Source of the DNA: Chitinophagales bacterium
Lineage (GTDB): Bacteria; Bacteroidota; Bacteroidia; Chitinophagales; UBA8649
Direction of reading: 5' to 3'
DNA: 64,000 nucleotides
Assembly: GCA_020635995.1 (NCBI GenBank)
Contig: JACJYS010000003.1
Location: 217,001 to 281,000, forward strand
Of this stretch, positions 1-8,734 are shown piece after piece. How positions within the stretch are numbered: position 1 is the stretch's first letter; the number at the start of each line of letters is the position of its first letter. A model generated the notes under the pieces. It saw nothing but the letters and a program-made list of their open reading frames with translations, had not been told where the DNA came from and did not search any database. A program made the position numbers and the translations under genes.

Positions 1-453
1 AAGTTGAGTTTATACCTTGACGTTAAGCCACGACTTAAAGTGGTTGCACAAGTATGCCCGACAAAAGAACGCCTTTGCGAGTGAAGCACGAATGAAGCAA
101 ACTATTTAAAAAACTGTCCTCAAATCGTCATTGCCGCGAAGGCGGTAATCCTTTACAACAAAACTGTAATAACCAATTTTGAGATGCCTTTCTGCAAAGG
201 CATGACGTACATAATAGATTTAGCAAACTTCCCTAAAATCGTTATCTACGGACTTGCCTCTACCTGCCTACAGATATGGTGTAGAAGTGTTTTTTGGATA
301 TTATACTTGAACATAGCCCACTTCTCAAACTGACAGTAACGAACATAAAAAAGACGGAGTAAAGGAATGACATTATCAATTATACCCTTATTCTAAACTT
401 TTCTCTTAATTTTACTTTCTCAATTTATTTTTTAGGAAAAAAACCTAACAATA
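1..453. other. Gene-free spacer with decayed dispersed repeats
   Basis: No convincing reading frame. The stretch holds remnants of repeats seen elsewhere in the window: a decayed CCACGACTTAAAGTGG hairpin near 29-44 (compare the intact palindrome at 38632-38664), one arm of the CTTTGCGAGTGAAGCA repeat at about 71-102 (compare 4985-5083 and 38708-38785), and a perfect hairpin ATGCCTTT/AAAGGCAT at 184-203. I see no clear -7 promoter element for the gene that starts at 454. Confidence 0.6.
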
Positions 454-2007
454 ATGCCCAAAGAAATTACTTTAAAAATATATCCTCATCAGTATAATGA
501 TCAGTCTTTAATTAAGCAACTAGTTGCTAAAAATCTTGATATCAGAATTGAAAACATCAATCATATTGAGTATTTAAAAAAATCTATTGATGCCAGAGGA
601 AAAAATATAATTTTTCTATTAAGATTAAATGTTTACACCAAAAATGAAAAATTTGAAAAGCATTTAAACACATTTCAATTTCAAAAAACCACAAAAGGCA
701 CTTGCCATATTATAGGTTTTGGCCCTGCTGGCGTATATGCCGCTTTGCAATGTTTAGAACTGGGCATAAAACCCATAGTAATAGAAAGAGGAAAACCCGT
801 AGAAGACCGAATACACGACATTAAAAACATTAATAAAAAGCTAATAATTAACAACGAAAGCAACTATTGCTATGGCGAAGGTGGTGCCGGCACATACAGC
901 GATGGGAAACTTTATACCCGAAGCAAAAAAAGAGGAAATGTAGCTAAAGTCTTAGATGTTTTTATACAGCATGGAGCCGATGACAAAATAGCTTACGAAG
1001 CTCATCCGCACATAGGAACTAATAAACTACCTAAAATAATGAGTGCCATGCGGAAAAACATTATTGAAAATGGTGGAGAAATACGTTTTAACACTAAACT
1101 TACTGATTTGGAAATAGCTAATGACCAAATTTCTACTTTACATTTTTCTGACGGTACAAAAGAAAAATGTGAGCAAGTAATATTAGCAACAGGACATTCT
1201 GCAAGAGATATTTATGAGCTTTTAGATAGAAAAAACATAGCCATAGAAGCTAAACCTTTTGCTTTAGGTGTAAGAATAGAGCACAGCCAAGCTCTTATAG
1301 ATAGTATTCAATACAATAGACCGGAAAGAGGAGAATTTTTACCTCCGGCAAGCTACAGTTTGGTTACCCAAGCGTGTGGCAGAGGCGTTTTTTCATTTTG
1401 TATGTGCCCGGGTGGGGTTATTGCTTCGGCAAGCACGGGGCAAAATGAAACCGTAGTAAACGGCTGGAGCTCAAGTGCCAGAAATGGAGCATATTCTAAT
1501 AGCGGTATGGTGGTAGAAGTACGTCCAGAAAACTGGCAACAATACGCAAAATATGGAGCGTTAGCCGCTTTGCAATTTCAAAAAGACATAGAACAAAAGG
1601 CTTTTAAAACCACAAGAAGTATTAATGCACCGGCACAACGTGTAGAAGATTTTATTCAAAATAAAGTTTCTAACACTTTACCCAGAACATCCTATCAGCC
1701 GGGAATAAGTAGCTATAATTTGCATGATATTTTACCCAATTTTATTGCTCAAAGTTTACAGCAAGGCTTAATAGATTTTGGCAAAAAAATGAAAGGCTAT
1801 AGAACTAATGAAGCCGTATTAGTAGGTGTGGAAAGTAGATCCAGTAGCCCCGTACGCATACCCCGAGATAAAGAAACGCTACAACATACACAACTCTCAA
1901 ACCTTTATCCCTGTGGCGAAGGAGCCGGCTATGCCGGAGGTATAGTAAGTGCCGCCATAGACGGTATGAGATGTGCTCAAGCCATTACTTTAAACAATAA
2001 ATTATGA
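454..2007 (+). CDS. NAD(P)/FAD-dependent oxidoreductase (FAD-dependent dehydrogenase family)
   Basis: A 517-residue flavoprotein. An N-terminal region of about 80 residues precedes a Rossmann FAD-binding motif (IIGFGPAGVYAALQ, about residues 86-99) followed by an acidic-ended strand (PIVIERG). Further typical pieces are the CYGEGGAGTYSDGKL segment, which in this family lies near the flavin, an ATGHSARD motif mid-protein, and a C-terminal YPCGEGAGYAGGIVSAAIDG segment closing the FAD site. This is the large group of uncharacterised FAD-dependent dehydrogenases related to glutathione-reductase/HI0933-type flavoproteins; the substrate is unknown. Its last codons overlap the start of the downstream helicase gene by 4 nt (ATGA), so the two are probably co-translated. 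No signal peptide, so cytoplasmic. Confidence 0.85.
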   Translation: MPKEITLKIYPHQYNDQSLIKQLVAKNLDIRIENINHIEYLKKSIDARGKNIIFLLRLNVYTKNEKFEKHLNTFQFQKTTKGTCHIIGFGPAGVYAALQCLELGIKPIVIERGKPVEDRIHDIKNINKKLIINNESNYCYGEGGAGTYSDGKLYTRSKKRGNVAKVLDVFIQHGADDKIAYEAHPHIGTNKLPKIMSAMRKNIIENGGEIRFNTKLTDLEIANDQISTLHFSDGTKEKCEQVILATGHSARDIYELLDRKNIAIEAKPFALGVRIEHSQALIDSIQYNRPERGEFLPPASYSLVTQACGRGVFSFCMCPGGVIASASTGQNETVVNGWSSSARNGAYSNSGMVVEVRPENWQQYAKYGALAALQFQKDIEQKAFKTTRSINAPAQRVEDFIQNKVSNTLPRTSYQPGISSYNLHDILPNFIAQSLQQGLIDFGKKMKGYRTNEAVLVGVESRSSSPVRIPRDKETLQHTQLSNLYPCGEGAGYAGGIVSAAIDGMRCAQAITLNNKL

Positions 2008-3326
2008 GCTTAAACAAAATAGATACAACCAGTATATTGCACAAAATGGGTTTTAAACAGCTAAAACCTATGCAAGAAAAAATGCTTAACGCCAGCGAAA
2101 AGCACAACAATATTATTTTGCTTTCTCCTACGGGCAGTGGCAAAACTTTGGGTTTTATTTTGCCTTTACTAAAGCGAATTGACGCTAATTTATCTGAAAT
2201 TCAATGTATTATTTTATCTCCTACAAGAGAACTGGCATTGCAAATAGAAAATGTACTAAAACAAGCTAAAACCGGATATAAAATACTCACTTGCTATGGT
2301 GGACACCCGTTTAGTAGAGAAAAAAACAGCTTAAAAAATCCACCTAAAATTTTAATAGCAACGCCCGGCAGATTACTTGACCATTTAAAAAGAGAAACTT
2401 TCAATACTAATTATATTAAAAATTTAATAATTGATGAATATGATAAATGCTTAGAATTGGGATTTAGTAAAGAAATGCAAGCTATACTTTACAGGCTTCC
2501 AAACATAAAATTTAATACACTTACATCTGCTACAGAAATAGATGAAATTCCCAATTATTTAAAAATAAATAAAGCTAAAACGCTTAATTATTTAAACGAA
2601 ACAGAACAATTAAACTTAAAGTACTTTTATATTAATTCCGATTGGGAAACAAAAAACAACACCTTAGCTAAGCTACTTTTTACCTTAAATACTGAGCCGA
2701 GCATTATTTTTTGCAATTTCAAAAAAGATATTGAAGATTTAAGTGATTTTTTAAATTCAAAGCAAATAAACCATAGTATTTTTTATGGCGATTTAGAGCA
2801 AACCGATAGAGAAAAAGCCTTACTAAAGTTTAGAAACGGCACGGTAAATATACTTTTGGCTACAGATTTAGCTTCAAGGGGTTTAGATATTCCTGAAATA
2901 AAAAACATTATACACTACCAAATACCGGGCAAAGAAGAAACTTTTATACACCGAAACGGTAGAACTGCCAGAATGGATAAAAGTGGAAGGGTATTTTTAA
3001 TTTTAATAAACGGAAAAGAACTTCCTAATTATATTAATAGCGAAATAACTCCTTTAGAATTGAGTAATGAAATAGATAAAAATACCACAGCCGGCAGTAC
3101 GCAAACCATTTATATTAATGCAGGAAAAATGCACAAAATAAGCAAAGGCGATATTGTAGGTTTTTTATGTAAAGAAGGAGGTTTACAGGTTGAAAACATT
3201 GGTTTAATAGAGGTTAAAGAGCGTGTGAGTTATGTAGCTATAGAAAACAATAAAGCTACAGATGCTATAAATAATTGCACCGGCAAAAAGATTAAAAAAG
3301 TTAAGGTATTGGTTGCTTTAGCTTAA
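2004..3326 (+). CDS. DEAD-box RNA helicase, DbpA-like
   Basis: A 440-residue ATP-dependent RNA helicase. Seen in order: Q-motif region (FKQLKPMQEKML), Walker A with SPTGSGKT (about residues 41-48), PTRELA, TPGRL, a variant motif II DEYD in place of DEAD, SAT, and the C-terminal helicase domain with LLATDLASRGLDIP and HRNGRTAR. The last 75 or so residues (AGKMHKISKGDIVGFLCKEGG...) match the DbpA RNA-binding domain, which in E. coli DbpA targets 23S rRNA hairpin 92 during large-subunit assembly. A ribosome-assembly role is therefore likely but inferred. The ORF overlaps the upstream flavoprotein gene by 4 nt and converges on arsC with a 9-nt tail overlap. Confidence 0.88.
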   Translation: MSLNKIDTTSILHKMGFKQLKPMQEKMLNASEKHNNIILLSPTGSGKTLGFILPLLKRIDANLSEIQCIILSPTRELALQIENVLKQAKTGYKILTCYGGHPFSREKNSLKNPPKILIATPGRLLDHLKRETFNTNYIKNLIIDEYDKCLELGFSKEMQAILYRLPNIKFNTLTSATEIDEIPNYLKINKAKTLNYLNETEQLNLKYFYINSDWETKNNTLAKLLFTLNTEPSIIFCNFKKDIEDLSDFLNSKQINHSIFYGDLEQTDREKALLKFRNGTVNILLATDLASRGLDIPEIKNIIHYQIPGKEETFIHRNGRTARMDKSGRVFLILINGKELPNYINSEITPLELSNEIDKNTTAGSTQTIYINAGKMHKISKGDIVGFLCKEGGLQVENIGLIEVKERVSYVAIENNKATDAINNCTGKKIKKVKVLVALA

Positions 3327-3728
3327 ATACTGCTCGCAAAAATCAGCACAAAATACTTTAATTTGCTCCCTCACTTTTCTAAATTCACTATCCATTTTTT
3401 CTACCGAAACTTTTGAAGGATCTGTGAAATTTTGATGAATTTTTATGGCTTTTGAAGGAAAATAAGGACAGCGTTCTTTGGCATTATCGCATACGGTTAT
3501 TACAAAATCAAAGTCAATATCTTTGTATTCATCAATATTATTAGAAGTTTGCTTAGAAATATCTATCCCATCTTCTTGCATTGAAACAACTGTTTTGGGG
3601 TTTACTCCGTGTTTCTCTACTCCCGCACTATAAATTGCGGCTTTATCTTGAGCAAAATAACGCAAGTAAGCTTCTGCCATTTGGCTTCTACAGCTATTGC
3701 CCGTACACAATACTAATACTTTTTTCAT
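3318..3728 (-). CDS. arsC: Arsenate reductase, thioredoxin-coupled (low-Mr phosphatase type)
   Basis: Reduces arsenate to arsenite in the cytoplasm. The P-loop CTGNSCRS lies at residues 8-15, the redox pair sits in VCDNAKERCP (C-x7-C, as in the pI258-type enzyme with three catalytic cysteines), and a DPS motif follows. I take ATG at 3728 as the start because the protein then opens MKKVLVLCTGNSCRS as the family does; the frame is open to 3743, but that would begin inside the preceding gene. The gene follows the DUF6428 gene after 1 nt, third in an arsR-led operon. No arsenite exporter (ArsB/Acr3) is visible in the window. Some relatives are annotated as protein-tyrosine phosphatases, but the extra cysteine pair favours ArsC. 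Confidence 0.9.
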   Translation of the reverse strand: MKKVLVLCTGNSCRSQMAEAYLRYFAQDKAAIYSAGVEKHGVNPKTVVSMQEDGIDISKQTSNNIDEYKDIDFDFVITVCDNAKERCPYFPSKAIKIHQNFTDPSKVSVEKMDSEFRKVREQIKVFCADFCEQYLS

Positions 3729-3729
3729 T

Positions 3730-4179
3730 TTAACAGCAGCCACTATTAGGTTCGCAACGAGATGTACTTTTTTCCGCTACTTCTGTAGGAATCCCACATT
3801 TATCTTTGGCTAAACAATCGGTAGTTTTTGATATAAGTACAAATTCACTTCCATTAAAATCAACCCCAAAACGACCAATGGTATCCATTTGATATTCTAT
3901 TTCAACTTCTAAATCTGTATAAGAAAAAAGTTTATCGGCAATATTTATAATTGACAGCAATTTTTGAGGCGAAAGTTTATGCTCATAATCATTAGCTACC
4001 CATAGCTGAAAGCTAATATTTTTTTCTGTGCGTTCTGTTCCTCCACAATCTACAAAATGCTTGGTAGTTAATCCTGCTTCTGTTATATGAAAATGTGCCG
4101 GAACTTTAGTACCGTTTTCTAACACAAAATTTAATTCTGTTATGTTATTCAAGTGATTTTTAAATGCTGATAGTTTCAT
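3730..4179 (-). CDS. DUF6428 family protein (arsenic-operon associated)
   Basis: A 149-residue protein of a Bacteroidota family that I recognise as DUF6428 and that typically sits between arsR and arsC. It begins MKLSAFKNHLNNI and is mostly a small alpha/beta domain without signal peptide or membrane segment. Cysteines cluster at the end: CLAKDKCG and the final residues SRCEPNSGCC. That cysteine-rich tail suggests binding of a soft metal or metalloid such as arsenite, which is inference. It is separated from arsR by 17 nt and from arsC by 1 nt. Function is not established. Confidence 0.75.
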   Translation of the reverse strand: MKLSAFKNHLNNITELNFVLENGTKVPAHFHITEAGLTTKHFVDCGGTERTEKNISFQLWVANDYEHKLSPQKLLSIINIADKLFSYTDLEVEIEYQMDTIGRFGVDFNGSEFVLISKTTDCLAKDKCGIPTEVAEKSTSRCEPNSGCC

Positions 4180-4196
4180 TTTTTAGTATTTTTCGT

Positions 4197-4529
4197 TTAA
4201 CAACAATCTTGTTTTTTATTTGATAAATTTTCTTCTATTTTAGAAAAATATTGTCTTAACTTTTTAATGGCTTGCTCGTTTATACAATAGCAAATTTTAT
4301 TTCCGTCTATACTTCCTTTTATTATTCCTGCATTTTTAAGCTCTTTTAAATGCTGAGAAACTGTAGGCTGAGCTAAAGGGAGTTCATCTACTATATCGCC
4401 ACAGATACAAGTATTTACCTTTATTAAATATTCTAATATCGCAATTCTGGCAGGATGTGCTAATGCTTTTAGCATCATTGCTGTTTCATTTTGATTCTCG
4501 GTAAAAAATTCTGACTTAGTAGCTCCCAC
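4197..4529 (-). CDS. arsR: ArsR/SmtB-family metalloregulator
   Basis: A 110-residue winged-helix repressor. The N-terminal helix holds the usual LKALAHPARIAILEYL, then a cysteine pair at the start of the next helix (NTCICGDIVDELP, the typical As(III) site position), then the recognition helix AQPTVSQHLKELKNAGII and the beta wing IDGNKICYCI. The protein ends KKQDCC, a vicinal cysteine pair mirrored at the end of the next gene's product. The start is GTG at 4529; later ATGs would cut the first helix. It leads the operon with DUF6428 and arsC and probably represses it until arsenite binds. Confidence 0.88.
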   Translation of the reverse strand: MGATKSEFFTENQNETAMMLKALAHPARIAILEYLIKVNTCICGDIVDELPLAQPTVSQHLKELKNAGIIKGSIDGNKICYCINEQAIKKLRQYFSKIEENLSNKKQDCC

Positions 4530-4530
4530 T

Positions 4531-4562
4531 ATATTTATTTATTGCAATATTACGATAAATAT
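4531..4562. promoter_or_regulatory. Possible ArsR operator upstream of arsR
   Basis: A perfect 8-bp inverted repeat, ATATTTAT (4531-4538) and ATAAATAT (4555-4562), lies immediately upstream of the arsR GTG start. ArsR repressors bind inverted repeats at this position. The AT-richness of the region makes chance symmetry likely, so this is tentative. Confidence 0.3.
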
Positions 4563-5132
4563 TTTAAAGCAATGAGTTTTTTGGGATTTTTTTTAAAAAA
4601 AATACTTATTTTATAGAAACTAAAGCGTTTCGGAACTTTTGAAAAGTTCGGGACTCTTCATTTTTTTTGTAAAGGTGGGTATTTCACTTCGTACAATGTG
4701 CCAAATATCCGTATATGTCTTTCCGACCAGCGGGAGGAATCTACCTTTTTTGAACGTTTGCTTACTTATGTAAGGTAGATATTTCACTTCGCCTGCTTGC
4801 CGCAGGCAGGTTCAATATGACAGGAGGGAATGTGTTTTTTTAATGGATTGCTATAGTCATAAAACAGACCTCAAGTACTTTGTTAACACAAAATAGTCTA
4901 ATTTATTTTACAACGGTAAATGCCAATAGATAAATACATTTAGCATACCAAGGCTGGACTATTATATATTCCTAATCGGTATTAGATTGCTTCGTTCGTA
5001 CCTCACTCGCAAAGACGCACACTTTGGACTCGTCTTTGCGAACGAAGTGAAGCCTGCCTGCGGCAAGCAGGCAATCTTATTTAAGTTGGTTGCTGATTTG
5101 TTTGTTTGAAATTGGAATTATCATCGTTAAGT

Positions 5133-5166
5133 AAAAAAATAGCCCACATAAAGCAGGCTATTTTTT
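5133..5166 (-). terminator. Terminator of the MopE-repeat gene
   Basis: Stem AAAAAAATAGCC (5133-5144) with GGCTATTTTTT (5156-5166) around an 11-nt loop. Read on the minus strand it ends in a T-run and lies 22 nt past the stop codon of the gene ending at 5188. Confidence 0.8.
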
Positions 5167-5187
5167 AAAGTATTATGGAAGCAATAA

Positions 5188-7986
5188 TTATTCTGCTTTC
5201 ACTATTTTATAGGTGCCGGTATTACCACTATCCGTTACCATTTTTAGCATATATATCCCTTTAGATAAATTACTTAAATTTAAGGATAATCCTTTAGTTG
5301 TTTTTTGAGTAGGAACGCCTATTCTATTACCTTGAACATCTACAACTTCTACAGAAATATCTGTATTTTGTTGTAAATCTATATACAAATAATTAGTAGT
5401 AGGATTTGGATAAATTCTCACTAATATATCTTCTATTGAGCCTTTTATAGCCGTAGTAGTTGGGTCGCAGTCTTGGTCAATACCGTCATTTGGTATTTCT
5501 GTAGCTCCCGGATAAATAGTATTATCATTGTCATTACAGTCTGTATTTGTTGCAGCATATCCTGCCGGTGGATTTGCAGTACAAGTATCTAATGAAATAC
5601 CTCCTTCTGCTCCAAAACCATCACCATCTGCATCTATATAGTAAGAGTGAATAGTTAAGCCTTCATCTATATTGCCATCACAGTTATTGTCTATACCATC
5701 GCACACTTCTGTAGCGTTAGGATTGATGTTTCCATTGCTATCATTACAATCTAAATGGTTGGCTCTATATCCGGCAGGAGCTGTATTATTACAAACTACA
5801 ATAGAATCCGTTTCACTTCCATATCCATCGTTATCGGCATCTAAATAATAAGTGTACATGGTTAAGCCTTCATCTACATTGCCATCGCAATTATTGTCAA
5901 TACCATCACATATTTCAGTGGCATTGGGGTTAATATCAATGTTAGTATCATTGCAATCTAAATCATTATTAGCATATCCCGCAGGTGTTGTAGCATTACA
6001 TGAAGTAATAAAGTTAGCGGCATCTCCAAATCCATCAAAATCAGCATCTAAATAGTAGGTATATTGTGTTAAACCTTCATCTACATTGCCATCACAGTTA
6101 TCATCTATATTATTACATATTTCTGTTGCCCCAGGATTTATTGAAGCATTATTATCATTGCAATCTGTACTGTTAGCCACATAGCCCGTAGGAGCGGTAG
6201 CTGAACAAGTGGTAATAGAATTAGAGGCATCGCCATAAGTATCATTATCCGTATCAGCATAATAAGTATATTGCGTTAAGCCTTCGTCTATTTGTGCATT
6301 ACAGTTATCATCTGCATTATTACAAGCCTCTACTGCTCCAGGATTTACAGAATTGTTATTATCATTACAATCAGTATTGTCTGTTACGTAGCCAGCAGGT
6401 GGCGTAGCAGAACAAGTAGCAATAGAAGAAGAAGCATTACCATATCCATCATTATCAGCATCAGCATAATAAGTATATTGTGTTAAACCTTCGTCTATTT
6501 GTCCATCGCAATCATTATCTAAATTATCACATAGCTCGGGAGCTCCGGGATAAATTGTGTTATTATTATCATTACAATCTACAGTATTATCAGAACCATC
6601 TCCGTCATTATCAACCACAGTAGAAGCGTCTGAACCATTACAATCTTCATCTATACTATTATTTGGTATATCAGTTGCTCCGGGGTTTATTCCACTATTT
6701 GAATCATCACAATCTGTATTGTCCACTACATACCCTGCCGGAGCTGTAGCTGAGCACGATGTTATAGTACTTGCAGGATCTCCATAAGTATCATTATCCG
6801 TATCGGCATAGTAAGTGTTTTGCGGTAAGCCTTCATCTACTTGTCCATCGCAGTTGTCATCTATATTGTTGCAAATTTCTGTTGCTCCGGGATTTATGGC
6901 TGCATTGTTATCATTGCAATCTGCACTATTTGCCACATAGCCCGCAGGTGCAGTAGCAGAACAAGTTGAAATAGAATTAGCAGCATCTCCATAAGTGTCA
7001 TTGTCTGTATCGGCATAATAAGTGTTTTGCGGTAAGCCTTCATCTACATTGCCATCACAATCATTATCTTTATTATCGCACAGTTCTGGTGCTCCCGGAT
7101 AAACCGTATTATCATTATCATCACAATCCGTATTATTTGCCACATAACCTGCCGGAGGCGTAGCGGAGCAAATATTAATAGGGCTTGCCGAAGCACTTCC
7201 GTAAGTATCATTATCACTATCTATATAATAAGCATAAGAGGTATTAACTACCACTGTAATAGAATCTACATTGCTTGAAGGAGCCACAGCCGCCCCCTGC
7301 TGAGCACTAACACTGTAATAGATAGTATGTGTTCCCGGTCCTGCTACAGATGGATTAAAGGTAGTACCCGTTACACCCGGGCCACTAAAAGTACCACCTG
7401 CGGTAGTAGGTGTTAAAGCAACACTTGTAGCTGTTTGGCAATAAGGCCCACTTGGCGAAGCGGTAAATGAAGCATCGGGTTTTATGTTTAAACCTATATT
7501 ATAATCTACAGATTCTGTACCTGTAACAGTAAACAAATAACAATTAGCTGTAGTATACGAAGCAGAAATAGTAACTACACAAGAAAAAATACCTGCTTGA
7601 GTAGGAGTTCCTTGAAAATAGCCACACCCCATTACGGTTGCGTTATAGGGTATAGTATATGATGGTTGATCTGTACCCCCTACTATGCCATTAGGCATTT
7701 GTGAAAAAGCAATAGAGTTTAAAGATGTAATTCTTGCGGTTACCCCAGGTATTGGAGGTGGGACTCCTATATCATTAGGGTCGAAGCAAATTCCTTCAAT
7801 ATAAAATTGAATATTATCTAAGTATGGTGTATTAACTAATCCATCCATTACAGTGGTATCGCACAAGCCCCCAAAGGTTGCAACTGCTGCTCCACCAGTA
7901 CAAGGCGTTGAATTAGGTGTACATTGTGCATAAGAATAGCTTAAATAAGCTATGCACAAAATAAAAATAAGGTATAATTTTTTCAT
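5188..7986 (-). CDS. Secreted MopE-repeat (putative metal-binding motif) protein with T9SS sorting domain
   Basis: A 932-residue exported protein. A signal peptide (MKKLYLIFILCIAYLSYSYA) is followed by about 150 residues of unrecognised N-terminal domain with several cysteines, an immunoglobulin-like segment (about 170-250), and then about nine repeats of roughly 69 residues (251-846). Each repeat carries YYADTDNDTYG, a Cys, PAGYV, DCNDNN, INPGATE and C-N-x-DDNCDG-x-VDEG; this is the Cu-binding MopE-type 'putative metal-binding motif', and the Asp/Asn-rich loops resemble calcium sites. The last 86 residues (IYPNPTTNYLYIDL ... GIYMLKM) form a type A Por-secretion/T9SS C-terminal domain, so the protein probably crosses the outer membrane and is surface-anchored or released. 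One repeat (near NNSIDEDCNGSDAS) is shortened. Metal binding is inferred from the family. A -7 element lies at 8033-8040. Confidence 0.9.
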   Translation of the reverse strand: MKKLYLIFILCIAYLSYSYAQCTPNSTPCTGGAAVATFGGLCDTTVMDGLVNTPYLDNIQFYIEGICFDPNDIGVPPPIPGVTARITSLNSIAFSQMPNGIVGGTDQPSYTIPYNATVMGCGYFQGTPTQAGIFSCVVTISASYTTANCYLFTVTGTESVDYNIGLNIKPDASFTASPSGPYCQTATSVALTPTTAGGTFSGPGVTGTTFNPSVAGPGTHTIYYSVSAQQGAAVAPSSNVDSITVVVNTSYAYYIDSDNDTYGSASASPINICSATPPAGYVANNTDCDDNDNTVYPGAPELCDNKDNDCDGNVDEGLPQNTYYADTDNDTYGDAANSISTCSATAPAGYVANSADCNDNNAAINPGATEICNNIDDNCDGQVDEGLPQNTYYADTDNDTYGDPASTITSCSATAPAGYVVDNTDCDDSNSGINPGATDIPNNSIDEDCNGSDASTVVDNDGDGSDNTVDCNDNNNTIYPGAPELCDNLDNDCDGQIDEGLTQYTYYADADNDGYGNASSSIATCSATPPAGYVTDNTDCNDNNNSVNPGAVEACNNADDNCNAQIDEGLTQYTYYADTDNDTYGDASNSITTCSATAPTGYVANSTDCNDNNASINPGATEICNNIDDNCDGNVDEGLTQYTYYLDADFDGFGDAANFITSCNATTPAGYANNDLDCNDTNIDINPNATEICDGIDNNCDGNVDEGLTMYTYYLDADNDGYGSETDSIVVCNNTAPAGYRANHLDCNDSNGNINPNATEVCDGIDNNCDGNIDEGLTIHSYYIDADGDGFGAEGGISLDTCTANPPAGYAATNTDCNDNDNTIYPGATEIPNDGIDQDCDPTTTAIKGSIEDILVRIYPNPTTNYLYIDLQQNTDISVEVVDVQGNRIGVPTQKTTKGLSLNLSNLSKGIYMLKMVTDSGNTGTYKIVKAE
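5449..7236 (-). repeat. Coding tandem repeats, about 207 bp each
   Basis: About nine in-frame copies of a ~207-bp unit encoding the MopE-type repeat. The fourth unit is truncated. Adjacent copies are highly similar, so copy number is likely to vary by recombination and the assembly here deserves caution. Confidence 0.85.
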
Positions 7987-8032
7987 TGATTATTGATTTT
8001 GGTTGGTATAAATATACACTTTTTATTTAAAA

Positions 8033-8040
8033 CAAATTTA
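8033..8040 (-). promoter_or_regulatory. -7 promoter element (TAAATTTG) of the MopE-repeat gene
   Basis: Matches the Bacteroidota TAnnTTTG consensus on the minus strand, 46 nt before the start codon. No clear -33 TTTG is seen, so moderate confidence. Confidence 0.4.
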
Positions 8041-8173
8041 TTTTTTTGTTAAAATTTGAGTTTAAATAATAATTTTCTTCTTTTTCCACTTCTTTTTAAA
8101 GCTTAAAATTCTTCCTACTCTAATACTTATACCATATCATAAATACTTTCTACTTAAATACTAACAAAACACA

Positions 8174-8181
8174 TACCTTTG
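8174..8181 (+). promoter_or_regulatory. -7 promoter element (TACCTTTG) of smpB, 5 nt before the start
   Basis: A perfect TAnnTTTG match. Transcription by the Bacteroidota sigma factor normally begins a few bases downstream, which here falls at or next to the GTG start at 8187. A poor -33 candidate (TTTC, 8147-8150) lies 23 nt upstream. Predicts a leaderless smpB mRNA. Confidence 0.6.
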
Positions 8182-8186
8182 CAAAA

Positions 8187-8642
8187 GTGAAACAGACACC
8201 TATAAATATTAAAAACAAACGTGCTTATTTTGATTTTGAGATATTAGACAAATATACCGCAGGTATAATGTTGACCGGTACCGAAATAAAAGCCATAAGA
8301 GATGGAAAGGCTAATATAAATGAAGCTTTTTGTCAGCTAAAAAAAGATGAGCTACATATTGTAAACATGCATATAGCAGAATATACTTTTGGCACTCATT
8401 ATAATCATGTTCCTAATCAACCACGAAAACTGTTGCTAAACAAACGCGAACTCCGCCAAATAAAAAAGAAGATAACAGAAAAGGGACTTACCGTTATTCC
8501 TTTGTTGCTTTTTTTAAATGAAAGAGGTTTAGCTAAATTAGAAATAGCCGTAGCCAAAGGCAAAAAAACGCATGATAAACGCCAAAGTTTAAAAGAAAAA
8601 GACAACAAAAGGGAAATGAATAGGCTGAAAAATAGGTATTAA
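8187..8642 (+). CDS. smpB: SsrA-binding protein SmpB
   Basis: A 151-residue tmRNA-binding protein for trans-translation: it brings tmRNA to stalled ribosomes so that the nascent chain is tagged and the ribosome freed. The family core is clear: KNKRAYFDFEILDKYTAGI, LTGTEIKAIRDGKANINEAF, YNHVPNQPRKLLLNKREL, and the basic C-terminal tail KGKKTHDKRQSLKEKDNKRE that enters the mRNA channel. The start is GTG at 8187; no in-frame ATG exists before the conserved region. No tmRNA gene was seen nearby. Confidence 0.95.
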   Translation: MKQTPINIKNKRAYFDFEILDKYTAGIMLTGTEIKAIRDGKANINEAFCQLKKDELHIVNMHIAEYTFGTHYNHVPNQPRKLLLNKRELRQIKKKITEKGLTVIPLLLFLNERGLAKLEIAVAKGKKTHDKRQSLKEKDNKREMNRLKNRY

Positions 8643-8734
8643 CACGTATTTTAATTAAATTTCATCTAATTCCTTATTGGTTTTTTGTAAATGTTAAAAT
8701 AAATACCTTACATTTATAAAAATTAACCAACAAT

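Larger units (their letters stand above)
4530..5187. repeat. Spacer made of dispersed repeats
   Basis: No gene. From left to right: a GAACTTTTGAAAAGTTC hairpin at 4633-4649 (family also at 12295-12327), GGGAGGAATCTACC/GGTAGATATTTC pieces and a CCTGCTTGCCGCAGGCAGG palindrome around 4791-4810, a minus-strand remnant of the MITE-like element at about 4890-4985, a CGCAAAGACG hairpin repeat at 4985-5083 (arms 5008-5017 and 5031-5040), and the terminator at 5133-5166. Confidence 0.7.

Noticed and set aside
6292..6486. Plus-strand open frames inside the MopE-repeat gene
   Set aside because: Antisense shadows of the low-complexity repeats.
5449..7236. Regular repeats that could be mistaken for a CRISPR or non-coding tandem array
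   Set aside because: Units are ~207 bp, in frame, without spacers, and encode the MopE-type domain.
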